This document shows positions 23,180 to 24,974 of a stretch of DNA of 24,974 nt, in pieces; the stretch's first letter is position 1, and the number at the start of each line of letters is the position of its first letter. The DNA is taken from assembly GCA_964625145.1 (NCBI GenBank), contig CAZVAQ010000036.1, positions 1 through 24,974 on the forward strand, in the 5' to 3' direction. This DNA is from CAYTRP01 sp964625145 (GTDB lineage: Bacteria > Sumerlaeota > Sumerlaeia > SLMS01 > JAHLLQ01). Position numbers and translations under genes: made by a program. The notes beneath the pieces are model-generated. The model was not told the DNA's origin. It worked only from the letters and a program-made list of their open reading frames with translations, and made no database searches.

Positions 23180-23188
23180 GTATCGGTT

Positions 23189-23193
23189 CTCCT
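23189..23193 (-). promoter_or_regulatory. Ribosome binding site of khpA
   Basis: AGGAG on the minus strand, 9 bases before the ATG at 23179. Confidence 0.55.
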
Positions 23194-23401
23194 GGAACGG
23201 GATGCGGGCCCACGGAACGGAACGGGGCGACGGGATCGGGCGGGAGGTGGCGAATCACGACGGAATGCAGCACCTAATGAACAACAGGATGAGCGATGAA
23301 CCTTGGCGGACTTCCACCACGGCAAGGAAAAACTGGGGACAGGCTAAAGTCGGCGATCCGAGTCACCCACGTTCCCGCAGGGGGCCGGACCGGAGCGACG
23401 C

Positions 23402-23710
23402 TCAGGCTGAAGCCCCCGCTTCCTTGCGGGCCTTGGCATTGGCCACCTTCTGCTCGTGGAACTGGCGCAGCACTCCCGCCTTGCGCAACAGCGCGCGAAC
23501 CGTCTCGGTCGGCTGGGCACCGTTGTGCAGCCAGTACAGCACGCGCTCGCCATTGCAGGTCAGTTGCTCGGCCGCGTCCTTGTTCAGGGGCTGGTAGCGA
23601 CCCAGCAGCTCGATGCTGGCGCCGTCGCGCTTGCGGCGCGAATCGACAACCACGATTCGGTAGTAGGGGGCCTTCTTGCGGCCCACTCGCGTCAGACGGA
23701 TCTTGACCAT
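23402..23710 (-). CDS. rpsP: 30S ribosomal protein S16
   Basis: The 102-residue product opens with MVKIRLTRVGRKKAPYYRIV and has the S16 core (VDSRRKRDG, IELLGRYQP, QPTETVRALL), then an Ala/Lys-rich C-terminal extension of about 20 residues. S16 is a primary-to-intermediate assembly protein of the 30S subunit. The open frame continues upstream to 23986, but ATG 23710 is the family start and has AGGG 7 bases upstream in a purine-rich leader. It lies 64 bases downstream of ffh, the usual order. Confidence 0.97.
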   Translation of the reverse strand: MVKIRLTRVGRKKAPYYRIVVVDSRRKRDGASIELLGRYQPLNKDAAEQLTCNGERVLYWLHNGAQPTETVRALLRKAGVLRQFHEQKVANAKARKEAGASA

Positions 23711-23756
23711 CGGTTTTCCCTTTCCTCTTTGGGGGAGTTTTTTTTCTATCTGTGAA

Positions 23757-23773
23757 GGCCCTGCAAGCGGGCC
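23757..23773 (-). other. Short hairpin between ffh and rpsP
   Basis: GGCCC and GGGCC arms (5 bp) with a 7-base loop begin one base after the ffh stop. The RNA then has an A-run rather than a U-run, so it is not a standard terminator. It might be an mRNA processing or attenuation hairpin, or chance. Confidence 0.25.
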
Positions 23774-23774
23774 A

Positions 23775-24974
23775 TTACTTCCGTTTCTTGCGTTTCTTGC
23801 GCGGTGCGGTATAGTTCGAACCGCGCTGATTCTGCTGCTTTTCCATGGCGGCGTACTGCTTCTGCAGCCGCTTGGGCAACATCCCCGGCGGCAACGCCGG
23901 CATCTTCCCACCACCTGTAGGCATGCCCGCACCCGCGCCAGACAGAATCGCGGACGGATCGGGCATGGACTCTGCCCCGCCGCCACCCATGGCCGCCTTT
24001 GCCCGCTCCATCAAGCCGCCGCTCGCCATCGCCTGCATCATCCCACGCATCTGTTCAAACTGCTTCACCAACTCGTTGACCTGCTTGAGCGTATGCCCGG
24101 ACCCCTTTGCGACGCGTTCGCGGCGCTTTCCATCCTTCTTCACCAACTCGGGATTCGTGCGCTCCTCGTCGGTCATGGACAAGATCATGGCCTCGACGCG
24201 CTTGAGCTCCTTCGTCAGCACGTCGTTGTCGACCTCGCGCATCAGGCTACCAACGCCGGGGAGCATCCCCAGCAAGCCCTTGAGCGATCCCATGCGCTTG
24301 ATCGTCTTCATCTGCTTGATGAAGTCGTTATAGTTAAACTCACCTTTGCCAAGCTTGTTGGTAAGCTCTTCGGCTTCCTTCTCGTTGATGGCTTCCTGGG
24401 CCTTCTCCACCAGCGAGACCACATCGCCCATGCCCAGAATGCGCTGCGCCACACGGTCGGGATGGAACGGCTCCAGATCCGTGGACTTCTCCCCCACACC
24501 GGCAAAGACGACCGGCTTGCCCGTGACCGCGCGGATGGAGAGCGCCGCGCCACCGCGCGCATCGCCGTCCAGCTTGGTCAGGCAGACGCCATCGATGCCA
24601 ACACGCTCATGAAACGCCTTTGCCGAGTTGACCGCGTCCTGCCCGGTCATCGCGTCGGCGACGAGGAACGTGTAGTCCGGCTTGTGGGCGTCGCGAATCG
24701 CCTCAAGCTCTTCCATGCGAACTTCGTCGATGTGCAGTCGGCCTGCCGTGTCCACGATGAGCACGTCACACCCGATCTGGGTGGCATGCTTGCGGGCCTC
24801 GGCGACGATCTGCACTGGGGCGACATCGGTGCCGCGATCGAAGACAGGAATATTCAGGGCGGCGCCCACCTGCTTGAGCTGCTCCACCGCCGCCGGGCGG
24901 TAGACGTCACAGGCCACAAGCAGCGGCTTGGCCTTCTTCTTGTCGCGCAGATGCAGGGCCAGCTTGCCGCAGAA
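23775..24974 (-). CDS. ffh: Signal recognition particle protein Ffh (5' end beyond the window)
   Basis: SRP54-type GTPase that binds signal sequences of nascent membrane proteins and, with 4.5S RNA and FtsY, delivers them to the translocon. The visible 399 C-terminal residues begin just after the P-loop (FCGKLALHLRDKKKAK). They include DVYRPAAVEQL, the DTAGRLHIDEVRMEEL G3 region, TKLDGDARGGAAL (G4) and GVGEKSTDLEPFHPDR. The M domain follows: GSLKGLLGMLPGVG, then RRERVAKGSGHTLKQVNELVKQ, the signature of 4.5S RNA binding, and Met-rich helices. The tail is Gly/Pro/Met-rich and ends in a run of Lys and Arg. The frame is open to the last base of the window, so the N-domain and P-loop lie outside. 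It heads the visible ffh-rpsP-khpA-rimM run. Confidence 0.97.
   Translation of the reverse strand, partial: FCGKLALHLRDKKKAKPLLVACDVYRPAAVEQLKQVGAALNIPVFDRGTDVAPVQIVAEARKHATQIGCDVLIVDTAGRLHIDEVRMEELEAIRDAHKPDYTFLVADAMTGQDAVNSAKAFHERVGIDGVCLTKLDGDARGGAALSIRAVTGKPVVFAGVGEKSTDLEPFHPDRVAQRILGMGDVVSLVEKAQEAINEKEAEELTNKLGKGEFNYNDFIKQMKTIKRMGSLKGLLGMLPGVGSLMREVDNDVLTKELKRVEAMILSMTDEERTNPELVKKDGKRRERVAKGSGHTLKQVNELVKQFEQMRGMMQAMASGGLMERAKAAMGGGGAESMPDPSAILSGAGAGMPTGGGKMPALPPGMLPKRLQKQYAAMEKQQNQRGSNYTAPRKKRKKRK

Noticed and set aside
23738..23773. Hairpin plus T8 run as a terminator between ffh and rpsP
   Set aside because: The T-run is on the plus strand, while the genes run on the minus strand, where the RNA would have an A-run.
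1..24974. tRNA, rRNA, CRISPR, IS or prophage features
   Set aside because: Looked for T-loop motifs, spaced direct repeats of 25-40 bases, transposase or integrase motifs and rRNA-conserved strings, and saw none by eye.

Overview
This is a GC-rich chromosomal window from a Gram-negative-type bacterium: it encodes LpxB (lipid A synthesis), a lipobox lipoprotein and a class A penicillin-binding protein. There is no phage, plasmid, IS element, CRISPR array, rRNA or recognisable tRNA. Large VWA/Q-rich membrane proteins, a Hanks-type kinase, a GnnA-like dehydrogenase beside lpxB, and a decaprenyl-phosphate phosphoribosyltransferase-like UbiA protein all recall uncultured lineages of the Planctomycetota / Sumerlaeota / Hydrogenedentota kind. 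That placement is an inference and cannot be settled from this window. All but two genes lie on the minus strand, several genes start with GTG, and gene junctions are tight.

Layout, left to right. (1) 103-6022, minus: a three-gene envelope module transcribed from 6022 downward. It holds a Q-rich membrane protein, a six-bladed NHL-repeat lipoprotein, and a 999-aa double-VWA / glutamine-amidotransferase-like membrane protein. (2) 6501-7580, plus: moaA (molybdenum cofactor), alone, overlapping tail-to-tail with a class A PBP (7577-9967, minus). (3) 10347-14618, minus: a response regulator fused to an NTF2-like domain, then glgB, then an RluA-family pseudouridine synthase. (4) 14940-16511, plus: a Ser/Thr kinase divergent from the response regulator. 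(5) 16515-24974, minus: a long probable operon read ffh (cut by the window end), rpsP, khpA, rimM, a DPPR-synthase-like UbiA prenyltransferase, a GnnA-like oxidoreductase, lpxB, der, agmatine deiminase.

The last block couples protein targeting and ribosome assembly (Ffh, S16, KhpA, RimM, Der) to envelope building (polyprenyl-phosphate sugar donor, lipid A) and polyamine metabolism. The usual trmD-rplS pair that follows rimM in many bacteria is not at its expected place. The left block looks like the VWA/coiled-coil part of a MoxR-DUF58-VWA cluster whose ATPase would lie elsewhere.

The most unusual items are the NTF2-fused response regulator facing a kinase, the Q-rich/NHL/VWA module, three intergenic G+A microrepeats all on the same strand, and an inverted-repeat-rich gap upstream of the PBP gene. 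I found no clear sign of a wholly new defence or mobile system.
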